Positions 43,890 through 52,337 of a stretch of 64,000 nucleotides of DNA are shown one piece after another (position 1 is the stretch's first letter; the number at the start of each line of letters is the position of its first letter). Position numbers and translations under genes: made by a program. Origin of the DNA: Streptantibioticus_C sp963761325 (lineage in GTDB: Bacteria; Actinomycetota; Actinomycetes; Streptomycetales; Streptomycetaceae). The stretch lies in the NCBI GenBank assembly GCA_963761325.1, contig CAVXGZ010000008.1, forward strand, positions 62,001 to 126,000, in the 5' to 3' direction. The notes beneath the pieces were generated by a model. It worked only from the letters and a program-made list of their open reading frames with translations, had not been told where the DNA came from and did not search any database.

Positions 43890-44548
43890 CGCTGAGAGTC
43901 GTGATCTGTGAAGAGCTGCCGATCATCAGAGACGGCATACGCGCGCTGCTGGAGACCGAGGCGGACATCGACATCCTCGACACCACGGACAGCGGCCTGC
44001 ACGCCATGGTGCTCATCCGCACGCTGCGCCCGGACGTGGTGCTCACCAGCCTGTCGCTGAGGGGGATCTGCGGCCTCGAACTGGTCCGCCGCATCCGGCG
44101 GGAGGCCGGGGAGAACGTGCCGGGCGTCGTGGTGATCGCCCTCGACGGCGGTGACGAGATGGTGGCCGACGCCCTGAACGCCGGCGTCAACGGCCTGCTG
44201 ACCCGCAGCGCCACCCGCGAGCAGCTGTGCTCCGCGGTGCGCGCCGCGGCGGCCGGCCACGCCATGCTCGCGCCGGAGATCGCCCAGTTGCTCGTCGACT
44301 GGTTCCGCAAGCGCAAGACCCGGCCGGATTCGATCGGCGGGGAGATCGTCGACATCACGCCCCGCGAGCGGCAGGTCCTGCTGCTGGTGGCCCAGGGTTA
44401 CTCGACGGAGGCGGTCGCGGAGGAATTATGCATAGGGATCAGCACCGTGCGGACCCATCTGCACCGGCTACGGGCGAAGTTGGAGGTGCGGGACCGGTCG
44501 CAGCTGGTGTCCTACGCCTATCGCGCCGGCCTGGTGCAGAGCGCCTGA
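43886..44548 (+). CDS. LuxR-family regulator with a degenerate receiver domain
   Basis: A 220-residue protein with the NarL/FixJ layout. The receiver domain has lost its chemistry: the acidic pair is Glu9-Glu10 and the phospho-acceptor position is Ser55 (VVLTSLSL in place of VVLMDIRM). The C-terminal LuxR helix-turn-helix is intact (TPRERQVLLLVAQGYSTEAVAEEL, STVRTHLHRLRAKL). No sensor kinase adjoins. Codon 181 is TTA (44426-44428), so translation should depend on the bldA tRNA. It is the likely pathway-specific regulator, controlled by amount or ligand and not by phosphorylation. Confidence 0.9.
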   Translation: MTLRVVICEELPIIRDGIRALLETEADIDILDTTDSGLHAMVLIRTLRPDVVLTSLSLRGICGLELVRRIRREAGENVPGVVVIALDGGDEMVADALNAGVNGLLTRSATREQLCSAVRAAAAGHAMLAPEIAQLLVDWFRKRKTRPDSIGGEIVDITPRERQVLLLVAQGYSTEAVAEELCIGISTVRTHLHRLRAKLEVRDRSQLVSYAYRAGLVQSA

Positions 44549-44580
44549 GCCGGCCTCGGGCGTACGGTCGCGGCGTCGCG

Positions 44581-44610
44581 GGCGACCGGTCGTCCCCCCG
44601 GCCGGTCGCC
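44581..44610. terminator. Hairpin terminator between converging regulator and cysC genes
   Basis: Nine-base perfect arms GGCGACCGG and CCGGTCGCC around a 12-base loop, 32 bases after the LuxR stop and before the converging cysC stop. Confidence 0.7.
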
Positions 44611-44648
44611 GAGGCGTGCGTCCAGGCGACAGCGTGCCGCACCCCGCC

Positions 44649-45242
44649 CTACGCCAGGTTCCGCGCCGTCAGCAGGGCGTGCAGCGCCGCGACCGAGTCC
44701 GTCACCGTGCGGCCTCGCGTCTCGACACGCAGATCCGGCGTCTCGGGTGCCTGGTACGGGTCGTCCACACCGGTGAGCCCGGAGATCTCGCCGGCCGCCT
44801 GCTTCGCGTAGAGCCCCTTCACGTCCCGCGCCGCGCAGACCTCAAGCGACGTGGCGACGTGCACCTCCAGGTACGCGGTGCCACCGCGCTCGTGCCGTTC
44901 CCGGACCGCCCGCCGGCTGTCCGCGTACGGTGCGATGACCGGGACCAGCGCCTTGACGCCGTTGCGGGCCAGCAGTTCGGCCACGAAGCCGATCCGCTGC
45001 ACGTTGGCGTCCCGGTCCGCGCGGCCGAAGCCGAGCCCGGCGGAGAGGAACGCGCGGATCTCGTCGCCGTCGAGCACCTCGACCCGGTGCCCCTCACCGC
45101 GCAGCCGCTGCGCCAGCGCGCGGGCGATCGTGGTCTTGCCCGCGCTGGGCAGGCCGGTCAGCCACACCGTCGCTCCGGTCTCCGGGGCCGCGGGACGCTC
45201 CGCCCGCACCGATGCCTCGGCCTCTCGTTCCGCCAGGGTCAC
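44649..45242 (-). CDS. cysC: Adenylylsulfate kinase
   Basis: A 197-residue APS kinase with every family motif: P-loop GLPSAGKTT, LDGDEIR, the APS-binding GLGFGRADR and the lid DVKGLYAKQAAGE followed by GVDDPYQAP. It phosphorylates adenylyl sulfate to PAPS. The GTG start has GGGAGG upstream. It follows the sulfotransferase on the same strand with a 57-base gap, so the two are likely one transcript dedicated to pathway sulfation. A second, more divergent copy lies at 54672-55328. Confidence 0.94.
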   Translation of the reverse strand: MTLAEREAEASVRAERPAAPETGATVWLTGLPSAGKTTIARALAQRLRGEGHRVEVLDGDEIRAFLSAGLGFGRADRDANVQRIGFVAELLARNGVKALVPVIAPYADSRRAVRERHERGGTAYLEVHVATSLEVCAARDVKGLYAKQAAGEISGLTGVDDPYQAPETPDLRVETRGRTVTDSVAALHALLTARNLA

Positions 45243-45299
45243 CGCACCTCCCGCATCCTGTCGTCGCCTCGCACGGCGCCCCGGGGCCGGGGCTCCCGG

Positions 45300-46034
45300 T
45301 CAGATTCGCACGCGGTGCTCGTGCAGCTTCTCGTAGTAGGGGAGGTGGTACTCCAGGTACGCGCCGAGGACCGGGTGGGAGTCGACGTCTACGTAGTCGC
45401 TCCTGCGCTTGGCCTCGAAACCGCTGCTGGCGCTGACGTCACGGTGCCACTTCTCGGATGGCTCCCACTCGCTGCGGGATTCCGCGCGCCAGGACATGCT
45501 CTCGGCGAGGAACGCGATACCCATCCGTTCGCAGTACGTCTCGACGACCGAGCGCGGATCGGCGACGAGATCCGCGGCGTCGATGACCAGCGGGGTCCGG
45601 CCGGTCGCCTCGCACACCCGGACGAACAGCTCGTACTGTGACGAAAAACCGATCTGGTCGCGCCGCACCTCGGGATTGATGGCGTAGTACGAGGCGATTG
45701 TCTCGCGCGGGTGGCGTATGAGGAAGGCGTGCCCGGCGTCGCGGGCGAGAAACTCCTCGTCCGCCAGGACCCCGGCGTACCGCTCGTCCGTCGTGTCCTT
45801 GAAGAACACCGGCCGCCGCTCGGATTCCCGGCGCAGCGCGGCCAGCAACTCCTGCTCGGTGTGGGCCTCCTCGTCCCCGACGGTCGACTTCCCGAACTCG
45901 GCGAGGTAGGAGAACGGCTCGTGGACCGGCGTGAAGTCACCGCGCTCGCTCATCATGCGGAAGAACGCCGTGGAACGGGATCGAGGCGCACTCCACAGCG
46001 CCAGAATTCTTCCGGCTTCACGAGGATTGGCCAT
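45300..46034 (-). CDS. Pathway sulfotransferase
   Basis: A 244-residue sulfotransferase. The PAPS 5'-phosphosulfate loop is LWSAPRSRSTAFFR near the N-terminus, and the 3'-phosphate-binding segment is HAFLIRHPRETIASYY. This group sulfates small hydroxylated metabolites. It forms a minus-strand unit with cysC and is divergent from the LysW gene. It is proposed to place the sulfate leaving group on a hydroxyl of the diamino-dihydroxy acid before ring closure. The ATG at 46034 was chosen at the point where similarity begins. Confidence 0.87.
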   Translation of the reverse strand: MANPREAGRILALWSAPRSRSTAFFRMMSERGDFTPVHEPFSYLAEFGKSTVGDEEAHTEQELLAALRRESERRPVFFKDTTDERYAGVLADEEFLARDAGHAFLIRHPRETIASYYAINPEVRRDQIGFSSQYELFVRVCEATGRTPLVIDAADLVADPRSVVETYCERMGIAFLAESMSWRAESRSEWEPSEKWHRDVSASSGFEAKRRSDYVDVDSHPVLGAYLEYHLPYYEKLHEHRVRI

Positions 46035-46356
46035 GCTGTCGTGTCTCACCGCTCTCCCCTGGAATGGACCTGGCAGACAGTAGGGGTCCGACCGCCGGCT
46101 CGGAACCCCGGCAGCCGGGGTATCCGCGGCCAAATCGATCCGGCGTCATGAATACGTTGAGGCCGTGTGGACGGATCTCCATACTGCGTTGACGCGTCCC
46201 GAGAAGCGTCAATGGAGGACTGAACTCCGGATCATCGGTCAGTGGATGTGCCGTACCAAGATTGCTTCTAAGGTTCCTCCGGGAGATTGGCGGGATCGCC
46301 ATCCTGCCGAACCGGCACGGCGCGCACCGGTTTTCATGAGTAATCGGAGGGAACCC
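46035..46356. other. Divergent promoter region between sulfotransferase and lysW
   Basis: About 322 bases, AT-richer than the genes. It holds the inverted repeat at 46189-46212 and ends in GGAGG six bases before the lysW start. No gene was seen. Confidence 0.55.
46189..46212. promoter_or_regulatory. Inverted repeat in the cluster's internal divergent promoter
   Basis: Perfect seven-base arms TTGACGC and GCGTCAA separated by ten bases. A pathway regulator such as the LuxR-type protein could bind here to control sulfation and carrier genes together. Confidence 0.5.
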
Positions 46357-46521
46357 ATGGTCAACTGTCTGGAGTGCGAGGGCCCCATCGAGGTGGCGGC
46401 GGATCTGAAGGTCAACGAGATCATCGAGTGCAGGGAGTGCCAGGCGGAACTAGAGGTGCTCAGCCTGGACCCGGTCACCGTCGCTCTCGCTCCGGAGGTC
46501 GAAGAGGACTGGGGCGAGTGA
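46357..46521 (+). CDS. lysW: LysW-type amino-group carrier protein
   Basis: A 54-residue acidic protein with two zinc-binding CxxC pairs (NCLEC and ECREC) and the family's C-terminal EDWGE. The terminal Glu side chain forms an isopeptide bond with the amino group of the substrate, protecting and presenting it. The ATG at 46357 has GGAGG six bases upstream. The stop overlaps the LysX-like gene by GTGA. In primary metabolism these proteins serve lysine or arginine synthesis in Thermus and archaea; in Streptomyces they mark secondary-metabolite clusters making DADH-type amino acids. Confidence 0.95.
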   Translation: MVNCLECEGPIEVAADLKVNEIIECRECQAELEVLSLDPVTVALAPEVEEDWGE

Positions 46522-47399
46522 ACCGTTCCCAGGAGCTGGTGCCGGTGCTTCTCGCCTCGCGCGTGCGCTCGGACGAGAAGCGGATCATGGCGGCACTGGA
46601 GCGCCGAGGCGTCGAGTACACCTACCTCGACAGCCGGACGCTGTGGGGGTTCGTCGGCCGGTCCGCCGGCCGGGGCACGGTGGTGGTCAACCGGGAGATC
46701 GGCCAGGTCCGGGCGCAGTACGCGGCGGACCTGCTGGAGCAGGCGGGCGACACGGTCATCAACTCGGCCCGGGCGGTCGAGCTCTGCGGTGACAAGTGGC
46801 GCACCTCCGTCGCACTCCAGCGGGCCGGGATCCCGACGCCGCGCACCGCGCTGGCGATGACGCCCGAGGGCGCGCTGGACGCCTTCGACGCCATCGGATA
46901 CCCCGCCGTCGTCAAACCGCTGACCGGCTCCTGGGGCCGTCTGGTCACCCTGGTCCCTGACCGGGAGGCCGCCGCGACGATCATGGAGTACCTCGCGGCG
47001 CTTCCCCATCCCTCCTCGCACATCGTCTACGTCCAGCAGCTCGTTCCCAAGCCGGACCGCGACATCCGGGTCATCGTGGTCGGCGGCGAGGCGATCGGCG
47101 CCGTGTACCGCCGCAGCGGGAAGTGGCGGACGAACGTCGCCCGGGGAGCGGTGTCCGAGGCGTGCCCGCTCACCAGCGACCTGTCGAAGCTGGCACGCAC
47201 GGCGGCCGAGGCGGTGGGCGCGGACATCGCCGGGGTCGACCTCATCGAGGACACCGACGGCCGGCTGACCGTCCTGGAGGTCAACCACGGGGTCGAGTTC
47301 TCCGGGTTCCACAGCGTGTGGGGCGACCGCATCGACGTCGCCGACGCGATCGTCGACCATCTGACAGCGAGGATGCGGACATGCTGCGCGTCGCGGTAG
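46518..47399 (+). CDS. lysX: LysX-like ATP-grasp ligase (carrier protein-amino acid ligase)
   Basis: A 293-residue RimK/LysX-type ATP-grasp enzyme. It has the substrate-domain start (LLASRVRSDEKRI), KPLTGSWGRLVTLV, the RDIRVIVVGG strand and the Mg-binding EVNHGVEFSGF. It activates the carrier protein's C-terminal Glu and joins it to the amino group of glutamate or aminoadipate. Transketolase downstream implies a glutamate-derived semialdehyde. It starts by GTGA overlap with lysW, and its end overlaps the ArgC-like gene by 19 bases. Confidence 0.92.
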   Translation: MNRSQELVPVLLASRVRSDEKRIMAALERRGVEYTYLDSRTLWGFVGRSAGRGTVVVNREIGQVRAQYAADLLEQAGDTVINSARAVELCGDKWRTSVALQRAGIPTPRTALAMTPEGALDAFDAIGYPAVVKPLTGSWGRLVTLVPDREAAATIMEYLAALPHPSSHIVYVQQLVPKPDRDIRVIVVGGEAIGAVYRRSGKWRTNVARGAVSEACPLTSDLSKLARTAAEAVGADIAGVDLIEDTDGRLTVLEVNHGVEFSGFHSVWGDRIDVADAIVDHLTARMRTCCASR

Positions 47400-48406
47400 C
47401 CGGGGCGTCCGGATACATCGGAGGAGAGCTGCTGCGCCTCCTGCTGGGCCACCCCGAGGTGGAGGTGGCCGCCGCCACCTCCACCCGGCACGCCGGCCGG
47501 CCGGTGGTGACCGCCCATCCCAACCTGCGCGGCGCCACGGATCTGGTCTTCGTCCCGCCCGCCGAACTGGGCTCCTACGACGTGCTGTTCCTGGCGACCC
47601 CGCACCGCGAGACGATGGCCAAGATGGCCGACTACCTGGCCATGGCCCCGCACGTCATCGACCTGACCGGTGACTTCAGGCTGCGCGACCCGCGGGTGTA
47701 CGCGTCCTACTACGGCACCGAGCACACCGCCCCTGACCTGCTGTCCACCTTCACCACCGGCCTGCCGGAACTGCACCGCAAGGAGCTGCGGGACGCCGAC
47801 CGGGTCAGCGTCCCCGGTTGCATGGCCACCGCGGGCATCCTGGCCCTGCACCCGCTGGCCGAGGCGGGGCTGGTGCAGGGCGAGGTGACCGTCGACGCGC
47901 GTACCGGCTCCAGCGGCTCGGGCATCTCGGCGGGCCCGGCGAACCTGCACGCCGAACGCAGCGGCGCCCTGCGGGTGTTCGCCCCGACCCGGCACCGGCA
48001 CGAGGCCGAGATCAGCCAGGCCACCGGCCTGCCGGTCAGGATGACGGCCACCGGGATCGAGGCGGTGCGCGGGGTGCAGATCCTGGCCCGCGTCCGGCTG
48101 GTCGGCGGGGCGGACGAACGCGCGGTGCGCGCCGCCTTCCGGGCCGCCTACCACGACGAGCCGTTCGTCCGGGTGGTCGCCCAGCGCCGCGGTCTGTACC
48201 GGCTGCCGGAGCCGAAGATCCTCAGCGGATCCAACTTCTGCGACGTGGGCTTCTCCGTCGACGAGGACGGGTCGCACGCCCTGGTCGTCGGAGCGCTGGA
48301 CAACCTCGTCAAGGGCGGCGCCGGCAACGCCGTCCAGTCGATGAACATCCGCCACGGCCTGCCCGAGCGCACCGGACTGGGCTTCACCGGACTCCACCCC
48401 AACTGA
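47381..48406 (+). CDS. lysY: LysY/ArgC-like acyl-phosphate reductase (carrier-bound semialdehyde formation)
   Basis: A 341-residue NADPH-dependent reductase of the ArgC family. The nucleotide-binding GASGYIGGELLRLL is at the N-terminus and the catalytic Cys is in VSVPGCMATA. It reduces the carrier-bound glutamyl phosphate to the semialdehyde that the transketolase can extend. It is distinguished from housekeeping argC by its place directly between carrier-protein ligase and kinase. The start lies inside the end of the LysX-like gene. Confidence 0.93.
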   Translation: MLRVAVAGASGYIGGELLRLLLGHPEVEVAAATSTRHAGRPVVTAHPNLRGATDLVFVPPAELGSYDVLFLATPHRETMAKMADYLAMAPHVIDLTGDFRLRDPRVYASYYGTEHTAPDLLSTFTTGLPELHRKELRDADRVSVPGCMATAGILALHPLAEAGLVQGEVTVDARTGSSGSGISAGPANLHAERSGALRVFAPTRHRHEAEISQATGLPVRMTATGIEAVRGVQILARVRLVGGADERAVRAAFRAAYHDEPFVRVVAQRRGLYRLPEPKILSGSNFCDVGFSVDEDGSHALVVGALDNLVKGGAGNAVQSMNIRHGLPERTGLGFTGLHPN

Positions 48407-48473
48407 CCGCCCCCGACCGCGTGTCCCGGCAATCCGACGGCCCCGGCGCCCGAACCCAACTGTGCAGGACGTG

Positions 48474-49334
48474 ATGGAGAAACGGATTCTGGTGGTCAAG
48501 TGCGGCGGAAACGCCGCCGTGGACCCCGCGAAGGTGTGCGCGGACATCGCCGCCCTCGACCGCGGCGGACAGCCGGTGGTCCTGGTGCACGGCGGCTCCG
48601 CGGACATCAACGCGCTGGCCGGCCGGCTCGGCGTGCCACCGCGCCGGCTGGTCACCGCCGACGGGGTGTCCGCCCGCTACACCGACGCGGCGACCCTGGA
48701 GGTGGTCTCGACCGCGCTGTCCGGCGTCGCCCAACCGCGCCTGGTCACCGCGCTGGTGAACCTCGGCGTGCGGGCCGTCGGCCTGTCCGGCTGGGACGCG
48801 GGACTGCTGCGCGCCCGGCGCAAGAAGGCCCACCGGGCGGTGGTCGACGGCCGGCGGACCGTGATCCGCGACGACCACAGCGGCCGCATCGTCGACGTCG
48901 ACGCGGAACTGCTGCGCACCCTGATGTCGGCGGGGATCGTGCCGGTCGTCTCCCCGCCGGCCCTCGCGGAGGACGGCGGCCCGGTCAACGTGGACGCGGA
49001 CCGCGCCGCCGCCGCCGTGGCCGCGGCGCTCGGCGCCGAGACCCTGGTGCTGCTCACCGGCGCACCCGGCGTGCTGAGCGACCCGGCGGACGAGTCCTCC
49101 GTCCAGCCCATCTACCGCATGGCCCGCACCGGTGCGCCCGAACACGTCGGCGGCGGCATGGGCCTCAAGCTCGTCGCCGCCCGCGAAGCCCTCCTCGGCG
49201 GGGTCTCCCGCGTGCTGGTCGGCGACGGACGCCGGGAGGCGCCGGTGCGTACCGCGCTGGACGGACAGGCCACCACCGTGCTGCTCGCCCCAACGGGCAG
49301 CCAGCAACCGCGACCTGACGGAGTGACGGAGTGA
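48474..49334 (+). CDS. lysZ: LysZ/ArgB-like kinase (carrier-bound glutamate kinase)
   Basis: A 286-residue amino-acid kinase. The N-terminal VVKCGGNAA is the phosphate loop, HGGSADINALAGRLG binds substrate, and VNVDADRAAAAVAAALGAETLVLLTGAPGV is the conserved core near the C-terminus. It phosphorylates the side-chain carboxylate of the carrier-bound amino acid. The ATG at 48474 follows AGGA closely; GTG codons at 48462 and 48471 are alternatives. The stop overlaps the next start. Confidence 0.93.
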   Translation: MEKRILVVKCGGNAAVDPAKVCADIAALDRGGQPVVLVHGGSADINALAGRLGVPPRRLVTADGVSARYTDAATLEVVSTALSGVAQPRLVTALVNLGVRAVGLSGWDAGLLRARRKKAHRAVVDGRRTVIRDDHSGRIVDVDAELLRTLMSAGIVPVVSPPALAEDGGPVNVDADRAAAAVAAALGAETLVLLTGAPGVLSDPADESSVQPIYRMARTGAPEHVGGGMGLKLVAAREALLGGVSRVLVGDGRREAPVRTALDGQATTVLLAPTGSQQPRPDGVTE

Positions 49335-50455
49335 CACCGATGGACACCCCCCTCGCCGGGCCGCTCGCCGACGCCTACGCGATCGGTCTGCTGCGCGGCA
49401 TGCTGGACATCCCGTCGCCCTCCGGCCACGAGGCGGCCATCGCCGCCCACCTGGTGCGGGAGATGCGCTCGCTCGGCTTCACCGCCGAGGTGGACGCGGT
49501 GGGCAACGCCGTCGGCGTCATCGATCGCGGCCCGGGGCCGGTGGTGATGCTGCTGGGCCACATGGACACGGTGGACGGCCACGTCGTCCCCGTCCGGGCA
49601 CGGACGGACCGCCTCTACGGCCGCGGCGCGGTGGACGCCAAGGGGCCGCTGGCCACCATGATCTGCGCCGCCGCCTCGGCGGACTTCCGCGGCCGGATCG
49701 TCGTGGTGGGCGCGGTCGAGGAGGAGACGCCCGAATCGCGCGGCGCTATGGAGATCCGCCGCTCGCACCCCCGGCCGGACGCGCTGGTGATCGGGGAGCC
49801 GAGCGGCTGGTCGACCGTCGTGCTGGGCTACAAGGGCAAGCTCGACCTGCGCTACACCGTGGCGGTCGAACCCACCCATCCGAGCAACCCGGTGCCCAAG
49901 GCCGCGGAGTTGGCCGCGCACGCCTGGCAGCAGGTCCTCGACCTGCTCGGTCCGGGCGCCTCGCACGCGGCGTTCGACACCCCGGGGGCCACCCTGGTCT
50001 CGCTGCGCGGCGACCTCGTCGAGGCGGAGGCCGAGTTCAGCATCCGCACACCGGTGGGCTTCGACGCGCCCTCGTTCGTCGCGGACCTGCGCGCCCTCCT
50101 CACCCACGGCCGGCTCGAAGTCGTCAACTCGGTGCGCGCCGTGCGGGTGGGCCGCAACGACCCGGTCGTGCGCGCCCTCTCCCACGGGATCCGGCAGCAG
50201 GGGGAACGGCCGTCGATGAAGGTCAAGACCGCGACCTCCGACATGAACACCCTCGCCGAGTGCTGGGACATCCCGATGGCGACCTACGGTCCGGGCGACA
50301 GCCGGCTCGACCACGCGGACGACGAGCACATCACCCTCGCCGACTTCACCGGCGGCATCCGGGTGCTGACCGGCGCCCTGCGCGAACTGGGCGGGCCCAC
50401 CGGCGAACTCGCCTCCGCACGCAGCTTCCCGACCCCGGTGAGGACCAGCTCATGA
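49331..50455 (+). CDS. lysK: LysK-like M20 hydrolase (releases product from the carrier protein)
   Basis: A 374-residue M20 enzyme. Metal ligands are in LLGHMDTVDG, YGRGAVDAKGPLA and the Glu pair VEEETPESRG. LysK-type members cleave the isopeptide bond between the carrier protein and the finished amino acid. Its place in the carrier-protein operon, overlapping the kinase gene by GTGA, makes it the releasing enzyme. It is separate from the M20 protein at 38538. Confidence 0.9.
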   Translation: MTPMDTPLAGPLADAYAIGLLRGMLDIPSPSGHEAAIAAHLVREMRSLGFTAEVDAVGNAVGVIDRGPGPVVMLLGHMDTVDGHVVPVRARTDRLYGRGAVDAKGPLATMICAAASADFRGRIVVVGAVEEETPESRGAMEIRRSHPRPDALVIGEPSGWSTVVLGYKGKLDLRYTVAVEPTHPSNPVPKAAELAAHAWQQVLDLLGPGASHAAFDTPGATLVSLRGDLVEAEAEFSIRTPVGFDAPSFVADLRALLTHGRLEVVNSVRAVRVGRNDPVVRALSHGIRQQGERPSMKVKTATSDMNTLAECWDIPMATYGPGDSRLDHADDEHITLADFTGGIRVLTGALRELGGPTGELASARSFPTPVRTSS

Positions 50456-51336
50456 GCGAGATCACGGCCGAACCCGCCACGTCCGCCGCCGAACACGGAC
50501 GCCGGACCACCGCCGAGTTGGAGGAGACCGCCTTCCGGGTCCGCGAACTGGTCGTCGAGATGTGCTCGGGCGGCGAGGGCGGCCATGTCGGCGGCTCGCT
50601 CTCGGTCGCCGACGTCCTCGTCGCGCTCTACTTCGACGTGATGCGCGTCGGTCCGGAACACGTCGACGACCCGGAACGGGACGTGTTCCTGCTCAGCAAG
50701 GGGCACGGCGCGATCGGCCTGTACGCCGTCCTGTGCGTGCGCGGATACCTCACCGAGGAGCAACTCGCCACCTACGGACACCCCGGCAGCCTGCTGTCGG
50801 CCCACCCCACCCGCGCGGTTCCCGGCGTCGAGATGCCGACCGGGTCCCTCGGGCACGGCCTCTCGCTGGGCGTCGGCTTCGCGCTGAGCGCGCGGCTGAG
50901 CGGCACGGACCGCAGGTGCTACGTGGTCACCGGCGACGGCGAGCTCCAGGAGGGCTCGGTGTGGGAGGCGGCGATGGCCGCGGGCGCCAAGGGACTCGAC
51001 CAACTGGTGGCCGTGGTGGACCGCAACCGCCTGCAGATCACCGGCGGCACCGAGGAGGTGATGGGCCTCGATCCGCTCGCCGAGCGGTTCCGCAGCTTCG
51101 GCTGGACGGCCCACGAGGTCGACGGCCACGACATGGCGGCGCTGCGCGAGGTGCTGCACCGCCCGCCGGTCCCGGGCCGCCCCACCGTGATCGTCGCCAA
51201 CACCGTCAAGGGACGCGGCATCTCCTTCATCGAGGGGCAGACCCGTTCCCACTACGCGCGTCTGGGCGAGGCCCAGAAGAAGCGGGCGCTCGCGGCACTG
51301 CGCCGCAGCCGCCGGAAGGAGGACACCCCCCGATGA
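50452..51336 (+). CDS. Transketolase N-terminal subunit
   Basis: A 294-residue ThDP-binding half of a split transketolase. The motif GDGELQEGSVWEAAMAAGAKGLDQLVAVVDRN binds Mg and diphosphate; GGHVGGSLSVADVL and KGHGAIGLYAVL line the active site. With the C-terminal subunit it transfers a two-carbon ketol unit. In DADH-type pathways this extends carrier-bound glutamate semialdehyde by two carbons. The ATG overlaps the LysK stop by ATGA. Split transketolases are uncommon in primary metabolism of these bacteria. Confidence 0.94.
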   Translation: MSEITAEPATSAAEHGRRTTAELEETAFRVRELVVEMCSGGEGGHVGGSLSVADVLVALYFDVMRVGPEHVDDPERDVFLLSKGHGAIGLYAVLCVRGYLTEEQLATYGHPGSLLSAHPTRAVPGVEMPTGSLGHGLSLGVGFALSARLSGTDRRCYVVTGDGELQEGSVWEAAMAAGAKGLDQLVAVVDRNRLQITGGTEEVMGLDPLAERFRSFGWTAHEVDGHDMAALREVLHRPPVPGRPTVIVANTVKGRGISFIEGQTRSHYARLGEAQKKRALAALRRSRRKEDTPR

Positions 51337-52325
51337 CCGCCACCGCTCCCCAGCAGACCGCCGTCGCCGCGGCGCCCGAGGCTCCGAGCCCCCGGGCGAC
51401 CCGGGACGCCTACCGGGACCTGATGGCGCAGCTCCTCGCCCGGGAGGAGAAGTGGGTGTGCCTGGACAGCGACACCGGCCTCTTCAACGGCGTCGACTTC
51501 GAGGACGCCGCCCGCCGCTACGTCAACCTCGGCATCGCCGAGCAGAACCTGATGGGCGCGGCGGCCGGCCTGGCCCGCGACGGATGGGTGCCGTTCGTCA
51601 ACACCATGGCGACCTTCGCGAGCAGTCGCGCCGTCGAGTCGGTGAAGATCGACATCGCTCTGAACAACCTGCCGGTGCGGATCGTGGCCACGCACGCGGG
51701 CCTGGCCGCCGGCCACCTGGGGTCCACCCACCACTGCCTGGAAGACCTCGCGGTAATGCGGCTGCTGCCCAACATGACCGTCCTGGTGCCCGCCGACGCC
51801 GCCTCGACCGAGGAGCTCATCCGGCAGTCCGCCGCGATCCCGGGGCCGGTGTACGTGCGCCTGGGCCGGAAGGCCACCGCGCCGGTTCCGGAGACGGAGG
51901 CCCCGGTGCGCCTGGGGCACGCCCAGGTGCTGGCCGAGGGCGGTGACGTGGTGCTGGTCGCCTGCGGCCCGCATCCCGTGCTGATGGCGCTGGAGGCAGC
52001 CGGCGAACTGGCGGCGCACGGCATCGGCGCGACGGTGTTGAACATGCACACCATCAAGCCCTTCGACAGCCGGACGCTGCTGGCCGCCGCGCACGGCGCA
52101 CGCGGCGTCGTCACGGTCGAGGAGCACTGGCGCTCCGGCGGCCTCGGCAGCCTGGTCGCCGAGACGCTGGCCGACAGCGACCGGCCGCTGGGTGTCCGCC
52201 GGATCGGCGTCGACGACCGGTTCGTCTCCGGCAACGGCAACCAGGACTACCTGCTCGACCAGGCCGGGATCACGCCGGGCGCCGTCGTGGACGCCGCCCG
52301 GCGGTTCTTCCGTCAGGGCCGGTGA
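51333..52325 (+). CDS. Transketolase C-terminal subunit
   Basis: A 330-residue pyrimidine-binding and C-terminal half. The catalytic Glu is in NLGIAEQNLMGAAAG, the substrate His in VATHAGLAAGHLGSTHH, and the DLAVMRLLPNMTVLVPAD loop is typical. It completes the active site with the preceding subunit, to which it is coupled by an ATGA overlap. It is the last gene of the carrier-protein operon and converges on cysN with only 12 bases between stops. Confidence 0.94.
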   Translation: MTATAPQQTAVAAAPEAPSPRATRDAYRDLMAQLLAREEKWVCLDSDTGLFNGVDFEDAARRYVNLGIAEQNLMGAAAGLARDGWVPFVNTMATFASSRAVESVKIDIALNNLPVRIVATHAGLAAGHLGSTHHCLEDLAVMRLLPNMTVLVPADAASTEELIRQSAAIPGPVYVRLGRKATAPVPETEAPVRLGHAQVLAEGGDVVLVACGPHPVLMALEAAGELAAHGIGATVLNMHTIKPFDSRTLLAAAHGARGVVTVEEHWRSGGLGSLVAETLADSDRPLGVRRIGVDDRFVSGNGNQDYLLDQAGITPGAVVDAARRFFRQGR

Positions 52326-52337
52326 GACCGGCGCGTC

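Noticed and set aside
46357..50455. Carrier-protein genes as primary lysine or arginine biosynthesis
   Set aside because: Streptomyces normally makes both by other routes, and here the genes are coupled to a split transketolase and lie between sulfotransferase and aminotransferase genes.
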